This document shows positions 1 through 6,846 of a DNA stretch of 16,202 nt, one piece after another. The notes under the pieces are model-generated. The model saw only the letters and a program-made list of their open reading frames with translations. It had not been told where the DNA came from and ran no database searches. The DNA lies in the NCBI GenBank assembly GCA_004028495.1, contig MTKS01000015.1, positions 1-16,202 of the forward strand, read 5' to 3'. The DNA is from Candidatus Electrothrix marina (GTDB lineage: Bacteria; Desulfobacterota; Desulfobulbia; Desulfobulbales; Desulfobulbaceae). Every line of letters starts with the position of its first letter. The stretch's first letter is position 1. The translations under genes were made by a program, and so were the position numbers.

Positions 1-17
1 TATCAAATTGATTGATC

Positions 18-1142
18 ATGGAAAAATTTGAAAAACCCATTTTAGTAACCAGACCTTTCATGCCTACATATGAAGCGTTCTGCGAGGGGCTTAAGGAAAT
101 CTGGGATAACCAATGGCTGACCAATAACGGACCGGTGTTGCAACGTTACCGAAGTGAGCTTAAAAATTATCTTGAAACAAACAATATAGGGTTGTTTGCC
201 AATGGCACCTTAGCCTTGCAGATAGGCCTGCAGGGATTGTGCATAAGGGGAGAGGTTATCACTACGCCATTCACCTTTGTCGCTACTACTCATGCGCTGT
301 ACTGGAATCAAATTCGACCGGTATTTTGCGACATTGAGCCTGATACCTTCAATTTAGACCCGGCCAAGATAGAGGAGCTTATAACCCCTTGGACGACTGC
401 CATTTTGGCGGTTCATGTCTTTGGTCGACCATGCAAATTAAACGCCTTGGCTGACATTGCCAGACGTCATAACCTAACCTTGATATATGATGCGGCTCAT
501 GCCTTTGGAGTCCGCGTCAATGAAAAATCTATATGTCATTATGGTGACTTAAGCATGTTCAGCTTTCATGCTACTAAACTCTATCATTCTATTGAGGGAG
601 GCATGCTCGTCTTTAAGGATCCAGGGTTACAAAACATATTTAGCTATCTTAAAAATTTTGGGTTCAAAAACGAGACCGAAGTAGTCATGCCTGGCACTAA
701 CGCCAAAATGAATGAGCTACAGGCACTGATGGGTTCAATGATGCTTAACTATATGGATATGTTGATAGAGAAAAAAAAACGGATTTATGAAATTTATCAA
801 GAACGATTATGTGACGTCGTAGGAATATCTTTCAGCCCTGATCCTGAACGAAATGTGGATTATAATTATGCCTATGTGCCTGCGTTGATAAATGAGCATG
901 AGTTTGGGATGAGCCGAAACGAGTTGCACGAGAAATTGAAAGAATATAATATTTTCTCCAGGCGATATTTTTATCCTTTACTCAATGATTTATCCTGCTA
1001 TCAATCTGTAGCGGTCTCAAAACCTCTTACAGTAGCAAAAAAAGTGTCAGAACAAATTATAACGTTACCGACATATGCTGATCTGAGTGAGGATGATGTG
1101 CATAAAATTTGTGATATTTTATCAAAAATAAGAACACATTAA
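18..1142 (+). CDS. DegT/DnrJ/EryC1/StrS-family PLP aminotransferase (sugar aminotransferase)
   Basis: Predicted pyridoxal-phosphate enzyme that transaminates a keto-sugar nucleotide, usually with glutamate as amino donor, in the cytoplasm. The 374-residue length is normal for the family. Visible motifs are the substrate/cofactor segment FANGTLALQIGLQG (residues 60-73), TPFTFVATTHA (83-93), the PLP-contacting YDAAHAFG (157-164, Asp158) and SFHATKLYHSIEGG (182-195), in which Lys187 is the expected Schiff-base lysine. I chose ATG at 18; a TTG at 12 is in frame but gives only two more residues, and no ribosome site is visible in the few upstream bases. It is followed by ATP-grasp and Gfo/Idh genes, so a role in making an amino sugar for a surface glycan is likely. 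The exact substrate cannot be read from sequence. Confidence 0.9.
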   Translation: MEKFEKPILVTRPFMPTYEAFCEGLKEIWDNQWLTNNGPVLQRYRSELKNYLETNNIGLFANGTLALQIGLQGLCIRGEVITTPFTFVATTHALYWNQIRPVFCDIEPDTFNLDPAKIEELITPWTTAILAVHVFGRPCKLNALADIARRHNLTLIYDAAHAFGVRVNEKSICHYGDLSMFSFHATKLYHSIEGGMLVFKDPGLQNIFSYLKNFGFKNETEVVMPGTNAKMNELQALMGSMMLNYMDMLIEKKKRIYEIYQERLCDVVGISFSPDPERNVDYNYAYVPALINEHEFGMSRNELHEKLKEYNIFSRRYFYPLLNDLSCYQSVAVSKPLTVAKKVSEQIITLPTYADLSEDDVHKICDILSKIRTH

Positions 1143-1202
1143 AATGCTGTATCGTTCTGTATATTTTTTAAAAAAACTGTTGATTGATAGAAAAATAAAA
1201 TC

Positions 1203-2366
1203 ATGAAAAATGTCCTTCTGGTTGATACAAATTTTTCCTCCGCACCAATTTATGATTATATAAAGAGAAGCGGCTATAGAGTTTTTGTGTGCGGAGGAAA
1301 CAGCTCTGACTTTTTAGCAAGGTCGGTTGAAGATTATATAAAAATTGATTATTCTGATTTAAATAAAATGCAGGAGCTTATTCGCTCCCGACATATTGAT
1401 TACATCGTGCCCGGTTGCAATGATTTGTCCTACCAGGTCTGTACGCAACTCAATACGGAGAGACGTTTTTCCGGGCTGGATGATTATGAAACGTCTGAAT
1501 CAATTAACAATAAAGAAAAATTTAGACAATTAGCAGGCCAACTCGCACTCCCTGCGCCCGGAATCATACCGTCTGAGAAGCTGGGTTACGTTTGGCCAAT
1601 TATTGTAAAACCTGTTGACGCGTACAGCGGCAGAGGAGTCACCGTCGTTCATGAAGCCGAAAAAGGTACTTTGCCTTTTGCGATGCAGCAGGCTGAAAAA
1701 TATTCACGAACTGGTTCCTGTATTGTGGAGGAATACATTGAAGGTCAATTATACAGCCATTCAGCCTTTTTCTCTGCGGGAGAAATATTGATGGATTTTA
1801 TTGTAGAGGAGCATGGTACAGCAAATCCTTTTACTGTTGATACAAGCTGGGTGTCCTATGAATTCCCAACTGAAATGTTGCTCTGTATCCGGAATGCGAT
1901 TCAAATGCTGGCAAAAAAACTTAATTTAGTTGATGGATTGATTCACACGCAGTTTATCAGAAATGAAGGGAAATTTTGGCTGATTGAGGTCACACGGCGA
2001 TGCCCTGGAGATTTGTACAGTAAACTAATTGAATTATCGACAGGTTTCCATTATGTTGAATCTTATGTCAGGCCTTTTTTAAATCAGGCGATCCCCTCTG
2101 AAAGCAACGTCTCATTAAAACAATCCTATATACTGAGGCATACCATTTCTCAACCCATCCAAGATTTATTCGGTTCAATTCAATTCAACCTACCTCTGCA
2201 AATTGAAAAGATGGTATCTTTAACTTTGTCAGGCGATTTAGTTAAGAGCAGTCCTTTGGGACGCATTGCACTTCTGTTTGCCAAGGCAAATTCGAAAAAA
2301 GAAATGTGCAACCTAATAGATTTTGCACTCAAAAGAGAACTCTATACTATCAGCTCAGTCATTTAA
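1203..2366 (+). CDS. ATP-grasp domain ligase
   Basis: Predicted ATP-dependent carboxylate-amine (or carboxylate-thiol) ligase of 387 residues. Residues 1-100 form a Rossmann-like pre-ATP-grasp domain (MKNVLLVDTNFSSAP start). ATP-grasp features follow: VWPIIVKPVDAYSGRG (130-145, Lys136 and the glycine-rich loop), IVEEYIEG (174-181) which would line the adenine pocket, and WLIEVTRRCPGD (259-270), the Mg/ATP acidic and basic residues. ATP-grasp enzymes activate an acid as acyl-phosphate and join it to an amine; in a glycan cluster this could put an amino acid or other acyl group on the amino sugar made by the neighbouring aminotransferase, but the substrate is inference. The gap to the upstream gene is 60 bp with no clear Shine-Dalgarno; 18 bp separate it from the next gene, consistent with one operon. 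Confidence 0.85.
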   Translation: MKNVLLVDTNFSSAPIYDYIKRSGYRVFVCGGNSSDFLARSVEDYIKIDYSDLNKMQELIRSRHIDYIVPGCNDLSYQVCTQLNTERRFSGLDDYETSESINNKEKFRQLAGQLALPAPGIIPSEKLGYVWPIIVKPVDAYSGRGVTVVHEAEKGTLPFAMQQAEKYSRTGSCIVEEYIEGQLYSHSAFFSAGEILMDFIVEEHGTANPFTVDTSWVSYEFPTEMLLCIRNAIQMLAKKLNLVDGLIHTQFIRNEGKFWLIEVTRRCPGDLYSKLIELSTGFHYVESYVRPFLNQAIPSESNVSLKQSYILRHTISQPIQDLFGSIQFNLPLQIEKMVSLTLSGDLVKSSPLGRIALLFAKANSKKEMCNLIDFALKRELYTISSVI

Positions 2367-2384
2367 AAACAGGAGAACAGCATA

Positions 2385-3506
2385 ATGGGTTTCAGCCCCC
2401 TCACTCCTTTACGTATAGGCATCATCGGTGGTGCACTTAACTCGGCAGTTGGATATACCCATTTCAACGCCAGCCGATTAGATGGGCATTTTCAGGTGGA
2501 ATCTGGCTGCTTCAGCCGAGACATGCAGCAAAATGAAAATTCAGCGAGGATTTATGGTGTTTCACCTGAAAGGGTTCATAGGCACTGGCAATCGCTAATC
2601 GAGAAAGAAGTGTCGAATTTAGATGCCATCGTTGTGCTGACTCCAACCCCGACACATGCAGATATTGTTACGGCGGCCTTAGAAGCTGAGTATCCGGTAA
2701 TATGTGAAAAAGCTCTTGGAGTCTCCAGTGAGGAATGTCGGCGTATTGGCGAGATGGTAAAAAGAAAAAAAGGCTTTTTGGCTGTTACGTATAACTACTC
2801 CGGCTATCCTATGATACGAGAGTTGCGAAGAATGATCAGAGAGGGGCGTTTGGGGGAGCTTCAGCAAATTCATATTGAAATGCCTCAAGAGGGATATCTG
2901 AGACAATCGGCCAAGCCGCAGGCGTGGCGGTGCAGAGATTATGATGTGCCTACGGTGTCGCTTGATTTGGGAGTACATGTTCATCATCTGGTTGATTTTC
3001 TGACCGATGGGAAAAAACCTGAACAAGTGGTCGGCGATCAGGCAAGTTATGGCCTTTTTCCTGGTCTTATAGACAATGTTTATTGTTTAGCCCGTTATCA
3101 GGACAATGTGCGGGTTCAAGCCTGGTGGGGAAAAACTGCATTAGGTTACCGCAACGGTCTGCGTGTCCGAATATTTGGCAGCAAAGCAAGTGCCGAGTGG
3201 TACCAGATGGATCCAGAGAATTTACGCTGGGCCGATGACGATGGGCATCACTTTGTGCTGGATCGTGGATCTGGAGAGGCTGATACCGCAAGCAAGATTC
3301 GTTATAATCGTTTTAAGGCCGGACATCCTTCTGGTTTCATTGAGGCCTTTGCTAATCTGTATGCAGATATTGCGGAAAATCTTCGTGCGTATCAGTCTGG
3401 AAATAAGATGAAAAATGATTTTGTTTATGGTGCTGATCATGCCGAAGAAGGGATGTGCTTTCTCGAACTACTCAAAAAGTCTCCTTTTGAAAAGGAGGTC
3501 TGCTAA
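2385..3506 (+). CDS. Gfo/Idh/MocA-family NAD(P)-dependent oxidoreductase
   Basis: Predicted sugar or sugar-nucleotide dehydrogenase, 373 residues. The N-terminal Rossmann fold is seen in LRIGIIGGALNSAVGYTH (9-26); TPTPTHADI (86-94) and the EK pair of the family's EKP motif at 108-109 (VICEKALG) follow. The C-terminal alpha/beta domain carries SLDLGVHVHHLVDFL (192-206), matching the family's D-x-x-x-H catalytic segment (Asp194, His198). An AGGAGA ribosome site lies about 9 bases before the ATG, one of the few clear ones in this cluster. Members in O-antigen loci (WbpB/GnnA types) oxidise the C3 position of UDP-sugars before a DegT aminotransferase acts; the combination with the first gene fits that logic. 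The extended ALNSAVG insertion after the GxGG suggests a non-canonical subgroup, so the substrate stays open. Confidence 0.87.
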   Translation: MGFSPLTPLRIGIIGGALNSAVGYTHFNASRLDGHFQVESGCFSRDMQQNENSARIYGVSPERVHRHWQSLIEKEVSNLDAIVVLTPTPTHADIVTAALEAEYPVICEKALGVSSEECRRIGEMVKRKKGFLAVTYNYSGYPMIRELRRMIREGRLGELQQIHIEMPQEGYLRQSAKPQAWRCRDYDVPTVSLDLGVHVHHLVDFLTDGKKPEQVVGDQASYGLFPGLIDNVYCLARYQDNVRVQAWWGKTALGYRNGLRVRIFGSKASAEWYQMDPENLRWADDDGHHFVLDRGSGEADTASKIRYNRFKAGHPSGFIEAFANLYADIAENLRAYQSGNKMKNDFVYGADHAEEGMCFLELLKKSPFEKEVC

Positions 3507-3513
3507 CTATATT

Positions 3514-3618
3514 ATGACCAAAAAAAAGAACCTTCTGATTGTTTTTCCTATAATAGTAAATAAAGTTGGTGATAGGGATCAATTCATTATGGAAATAGCT
3601 TATATTTTTCAAGCATAG
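3514..3618 (+). pseudogene. N-terminal remnant of a B12-binding radical SAM gene
   Basis: A 34-residue frame beginning MTKKKNLLIVFPIIVNKVGD and ending at TAG 3616. It matches the start of the intact radical SAM protein just downstream: K-K-x-N-L-L-x-V-x-P-x-x-V-x-x-x-G-D, then an IAY shared with GIAYV of the intact copy. The resemblance seems to run weakly past the stop (GIQIVILE against GFNTFTLNLN) until a second stop, then fades. The AAAGGAGGT ribosome site lies inside the end of the preceding gene but 15 bases from this ATG, longer than usual. I read it as the decayed leftover of a paralogue in a tandem arrangement. A short functional peptide is less likely. Confidence 0.6.
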
Positions 3619-3691
3619 GGAATACAAATTGTTATTCTTGAATAGAGGGTTATCGAAAACATTGTACAACCTAATTTCTACTTGATCTACT

Positions 3692-5515
3692 ATGAAAAAA
3701 CTAAATTTACTTCTGGTGATGCCTCGTGTGGTGCAAGCAATAGGCGATGGCTATCCTTTTCCGCTGGGTATAGCGTACGTATCTTCTTCTTTAAAATCAT
3801 TAGGTTTTAATACGTTCACATTAAATTTAAATCATATGCCAGGAAATGTTTATGACATATTAGAGCAAGCAATTGTCTCAAACAAAATTGATGTTGTTGG
3901 AACGGGTGGCCTTTCTTTCCAATACCCAACTATTTACGACATTGTAAGATATACAAAAAAAATAAATAGCAATATTGTTACTATTGTTGGTGGTGGAATA
4001 ATAACAGCAGAACCTGAAATAGCTCTTAAAGCTCTTGAATATGCTGATATTGGCGTGATAGGAGAGGGTGAAATAACAATCTGTAAAATTGTACATGCAT
4101 TGGAGAATAATGAATATTTATCAGATGTACAAGGGATTATTTATAAGGATAAGGACAATTATTACACAACAAAACCTCGTAAAGAAATAATGGATCTCGG
4201 AATCTTGCCAAGTCCTGATTATGAAGGTTTTGGATTAGAAACATATTTAGAGTTGCCATCTCCTTCTGTAAACAATTTAATTACCAGAAGGATGGTTTAT
4301 ATTAGTGGTAGTCGTTCTTGCCCGTATCAATGTACATTTTGTTTTCACTCAGCTGGAAAAATATATCGTCAGAGATCCATTGATGATGTTATAGAAGAGA
4401 TAATTTTCCTTAAGAAAAAGTATAAAATAATTTCTGTATGCATGACAGATGAACTTTTCGCACGGAAAAGAGAAAGGATTGAAAAATTTCATGAAGAAAT
4501 GAAAAAACTAGACATTATTTGGTTTGCTTCATTTCGAGCAGATGATATAGATCAGGATCTAATTGACATGTTAAGAGGAGGAACTTGCGCTGGTATGTCA
4601 TTCGGCATAGAAAGTGCAGATAACCTTATTCTTAAAAGTATGAAAAAACGTATTACGTTTGAGCAAATTGAAAGAACTTTAGAAATAGTATATGATTCTG
4701 GAGTCCCTCTTGCTGGTAATTTTATATTCGGGGACATTGAAGAGACTTATAAAACAGCAAAAAAAACAATTAATTGGTGGACAAAGAATACAAAATATAA
4801 CTTAGGTTTGAATTTAATTATACCATATCCGGGCTCTTATATTTATAAATATGCGTGTAATAATAATATTATTACTGACCGTATTAAATATTTAAAGGAT
4901 GGTTGTCCACAGATTAATATATCAAGAATGAATGATTCTGAATTTGGATTAATAGCAAAAGAAATATTTGAGGCACCATTCAGGTACGGAAATCAAGTTA
5001 GCAATATAGAAACTTATGAAGTTACAGAGTGGGGGCGTGTAACTATTTCAGGAAAATGCAGTAGTTGTGAAACAAAAAACACATGGGAAAATGTTAAGTT
5101 ATTTGTTGGAAACAATTGGCTTCCCTGCTCTGATTGCGGGCAGAAGCATTACGCCCCATTATCATCAGTTATCCAAGAAAGAATCTCGTCCAACCTCCTT
5201 GCCATAATGGAAAGACATACAAGTGTTGCATTATGGGGTGTTACTTATTATTCTCTTTCTCTTTTTAATGAAAATTCCATATACATGGACCCAAATGTGC
5301 TTATTGTCGATAATGCACATGCAAAACAGTTGATTAATATAAATGGAAAGAAAGTATATCCCCCGTCAATTATTGGTGAACAGGAAGTTCCGGTCGTTAT
5401 TGTATTTTATCCAAATAGTATTTTGCAACTTTCTTCATTAATTAGAGAGTCATACCCTCATGTAAAAGAAGTGTTTGACATTTGCGACTTGACTTCCCAG
5501 GTCGGGACCACCTGA
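3692..5515 (+). CDS. B12-binding-domain radical SAM protein with C-terminal zinc ribbon and Rossmann-like domain
   Basis: Predicted radical S-adenosylmethionine enzyme of 607 residues, probably a methyltransferase or carbon-skeleton-modifying enzyme acting on a sugar or acyl group. Residues about 1-150 resemble a cobalamin-binding domain (GYPFPLGIAYVSSSLKSLGF; TGGLSFQYPT; IVGGGIITAEPE; IGEGE at 123-127). The DxHxxG cobalamin motif is incomplete: H48 and G51 are present but Leu46 stands where Asp is expected. The radical SAM cluster motif is SCPYQCTFC with Cys210, Cys214 and Cys217; FGIES (304-308) and GNFIFG (342-347) fit later barrel strands. After about 450 come two CxxC pairs (456/459 and 479/482), likely a zinc ribbon, then a Rossmann-like tail from about 510 (VALWGVTYYSLSLF, VLIVDN). 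The gene is visibly more AT-rich than the Gfo/Idh gene before it, suggesting separate acquisition. No clear ribosome site precedes the ATG. Confidence 0.85.
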   Translation: MKKLNLLLVMPRVVQAIGDGYPFPLGIAYVSSSLKSLGFNTFTLNLNHMPGNVYDILEQAIVSNKIDVVGTGGLSFQYPTIYDIVRYTKKINSNIVTIVGGGIITAEPEIALKALEYADIGVIGEGEITICKIVHALENNEYLSDVQGIIYKDKDNYYTTKPRKEIMDLGILPSPDYEGFGLETYLELPSPSVNNLITRRMVYISGSRSCPYQCTFCFHSAGKIYRQRSIDDVIEEIIFLKKKYKIISVCMTDELFARKRERIEKFHEEMKKLDIIWFASFRADDIDQDLIDMLRGGTCAGMSFGIESADNLILKSMKKRITFEQIERTLEIVYDSGVPLAGNFIFGDIEETYKTAKKTINWWTKNTKYNLGLNLIIPYPGSYIYKYACNNNIITDRIKYLKDGCPQINISRMNDSEFGLIAKEIFEAPFRYGNQVSNIETYEVTEWGRVTISGKCSSCETKNTWENVKLFVGNNWLPCSDCGQKHYAPLSSVIQERISSNLLAIMERHTSVALWGVTYYSLSLFNENSIYMDPNVLIVDNAHAKQLININGKKVYPPSIIGEQEVPVVIVFYPNSILQLSSLIRESYPHVKEVFDICDLTSQVGTT

Positions 5516-5616
5516 TTTTATTTACGTATAACTTAAGTTGGTACCCCAATTTTGATATATTTTGATTTACTCTTCAAGAAAGAAGAGTTTCACAATTCAA
5601 TTAACATTGCAAAATT
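5516..5616 (+). other. AT-rich spacer with a short hairpin
   Basis: The 101-bp gap between the radical SAM and FkbM genes holds one weak inverted repeat, ACTCTTC at 5569-5575 and GAAGAGT at 5582-5588, with a 6-base loop and only three T's after it. It is too weak to call a terminator. No Shine-Dalgarno is seen before the FkbM ATG. Confidence 0.3.
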
Positions 5617-6658
5617 ATGAATGCGACTGTTTTTTATAATATTTTCTTCGATAGTACTGAAAAAAAACGCTATTTACTTGGTATTAATGAGTATTCCGAG
5701 CGAATTGCACAAAAGGTGAGCATTAATGGATTCATTGATGACTACACCGAATCTACCAGTTGGATGGGAGTGCCAGTTATAAAACTATCGGCTGTTGAAA
5801 CTGACAGCATGGTGCTTTCTTGTGTCACTGCGAATCGACCTCTTACCGCTTTAAAAAAGCTGTCTCAAATAGGTATTCATAACTGTTGTGATTACTTTTC
5901 GTTTGCCGATGCGAGTGAGGGGAAATTCTCTCAGGTTGCCGCAATAGCTGAAACTCGCCTTGACTATCAAAAACATGCTGATAACTATCAATGGGTACGA
6001 AAACAGCTTTACGATGAAGAATCAGTTGATGTTTTTGATCGTATCTTGCAATTTCGCCTACATGGTGACTTGCAACCCATGTCAAAGTTTGAATACGCAG
6101 CCGACCGTCAATATTTTGAACCATTCTTAAAATTAAATACAGGAGAAGTGTTTGTCGACGGTGGAGGTTTCGACGGCTTCACTTCACAGGAATTTGTAGT
6201 TCGTTGCCCCGATTATTCAGCCATTCATTTTTTTGAGCCATCAGCAGAAATGCTTATCGCCGCCAAGTCAAAACTTTCTGAATTAACCCGCATTCATTAC
6301 CATCAAGTTGGACTGTATGACAATAATTCTACCTTGAGCTTTGATTCAAATGCTGGTTCTGCAAGCCGAATATCAGAAAATGGCAATGAAAAAATACAGG
6401 TTGCCCGACTTGATGATGTTGTTGGAGATGCTGTAAGCTTCGCGTCAAATTGGATCTTGAAGGTGCGGAGCCTGCTGCGCTTAAAGGCATGAAAAGGCAC
6501 ATCATGGCTGATCACCCAAAATTGGCGGTAGCCGTTTATCACCATCCTTCCCATTTTTGGCAAATACCTCAATATGTTCTTGGGCTTAGACGTGACTATC
6601 GTCTGTATCTCCGTCATTACACTGAAGGCTGGACAGAAACTGTGATGTTTTTTGTTCC

Positions 6659-6664
6659 AAAATC
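6659..6664 (+). repeat. Target-site duplication, left copy (AAAATC)
   Basis: AAAATC directly abuts the left inverted repeat; the same six bases abut the right one at 6798-6803. The next outside base pair context (G after the right copy) rebuilds the original FkbM reading frame. Confidence 0.8.
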
Positions 6665-6688
6665 GGGGCTTGGTTCTAAGTTCGGCCA
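6665..6688 (+). repeat. Left terminal inverted repeat of the MITE
   Basis: 24 bp beginning GGGGCTTGGTTCTAA; it is translated as part of the current FkbM C-terminus, and the TAG stop (6690-6692) lies two bases inside the element from it. One mismatch (G at 6680) against the right repeat. Confidence 0.85.
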
Positions 6689-6773
6689 ATAGATTTACGA
6701 CTGACACTCAGTATGAAAAGAAGGATATGAAATCAGTGAAATAGCCGAATAGGTACTGGTTGCTTTAGCAAGA

Positions 6774-6797
6774 TGGCCGAAGTTAGAACCAAGCCCC
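6774..6797 (-). repeat. Right terminal inverted repeat of the MITE
   Basis: Reverse complement of the left repeat except for one base; ends AACCAAGCCCC and is followed directly by the second AAAATC target duplication. Confidence 0.85.
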
Positions 6798-6803
6798 AAA
6801 ATC
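6798..6803 (+). repeat. Target-site duplication, right copy (AAAATC)
   Basis: Second copy of the six-base duplication, directly after the right inverted repeat; the bases following it (G TCA TAA) are the displaced original end of the FkbM gene. Confidence 0.8.
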
Positions 6804-6846
6804 GTCATAAGTAGACAGCAATACACCTGAACATTGGCAATATACT

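Larger units (their letters stand above)
5617..6692 (+). pseudogene. FkbM-family methyltransferase, interrupted by a frameshift
   Basis: Two overlapping frames together encode one FkbM-type SAM methyltransferase of about 358 residues. The first frame (5617-6492) has an N-terminal Rossmann-like domain (YLLGINEYSERIA, residues 19-31; GFIDDYTESTSWMGVPVI, 38-55), then the methyltransferase core: EVFVDGGGFDGFTS (177-190, SAM loop), HFFEPSAEM (204-212) and ARLDDVVGDAVSF (263-275). After that it goes off-frame and stops at 6492. The expected next motif, VKLDLEGAEPAALKGMKRHI, is read from about 6444 in the -1 frame to TAG 6690. The break lies near 6438-6447 and equals one missing or two extra bases; it is not a homopolymer. 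FkbM enzymes usually O-methylate a sugar hydroxyl. The last residues (from GLGSKFGQ) come from the mobile element that follows; without it the protein would end in PKSS. Confidence 0.85.
6665..6797. mobile_element. 133-bp MITE-like non-autonomous insertion
   Basis: Terminal inverted repeats of 24 bp (6665-6688 and 6774-6797) match at 23 of 24 positions; both outer ends begin GGGGCTTGGTTCTAA. The element is flanked on both sides by the 6-bp direct repeat AAAATC (6659-6664 and 6798-6803), a target-site duplication. The 85-bp interior has no open frame worth calling. Removing the element plus one duplication joins the FkbM frame CCA-AAA-TC to G-TCA-TAA, restoring a clean ending PKSS-stop with TAA at 6808. 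That independently supports insertion as a discrete event. The parent transposase is not in the window and I do not assign an IS family. Confidence 0.85.
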
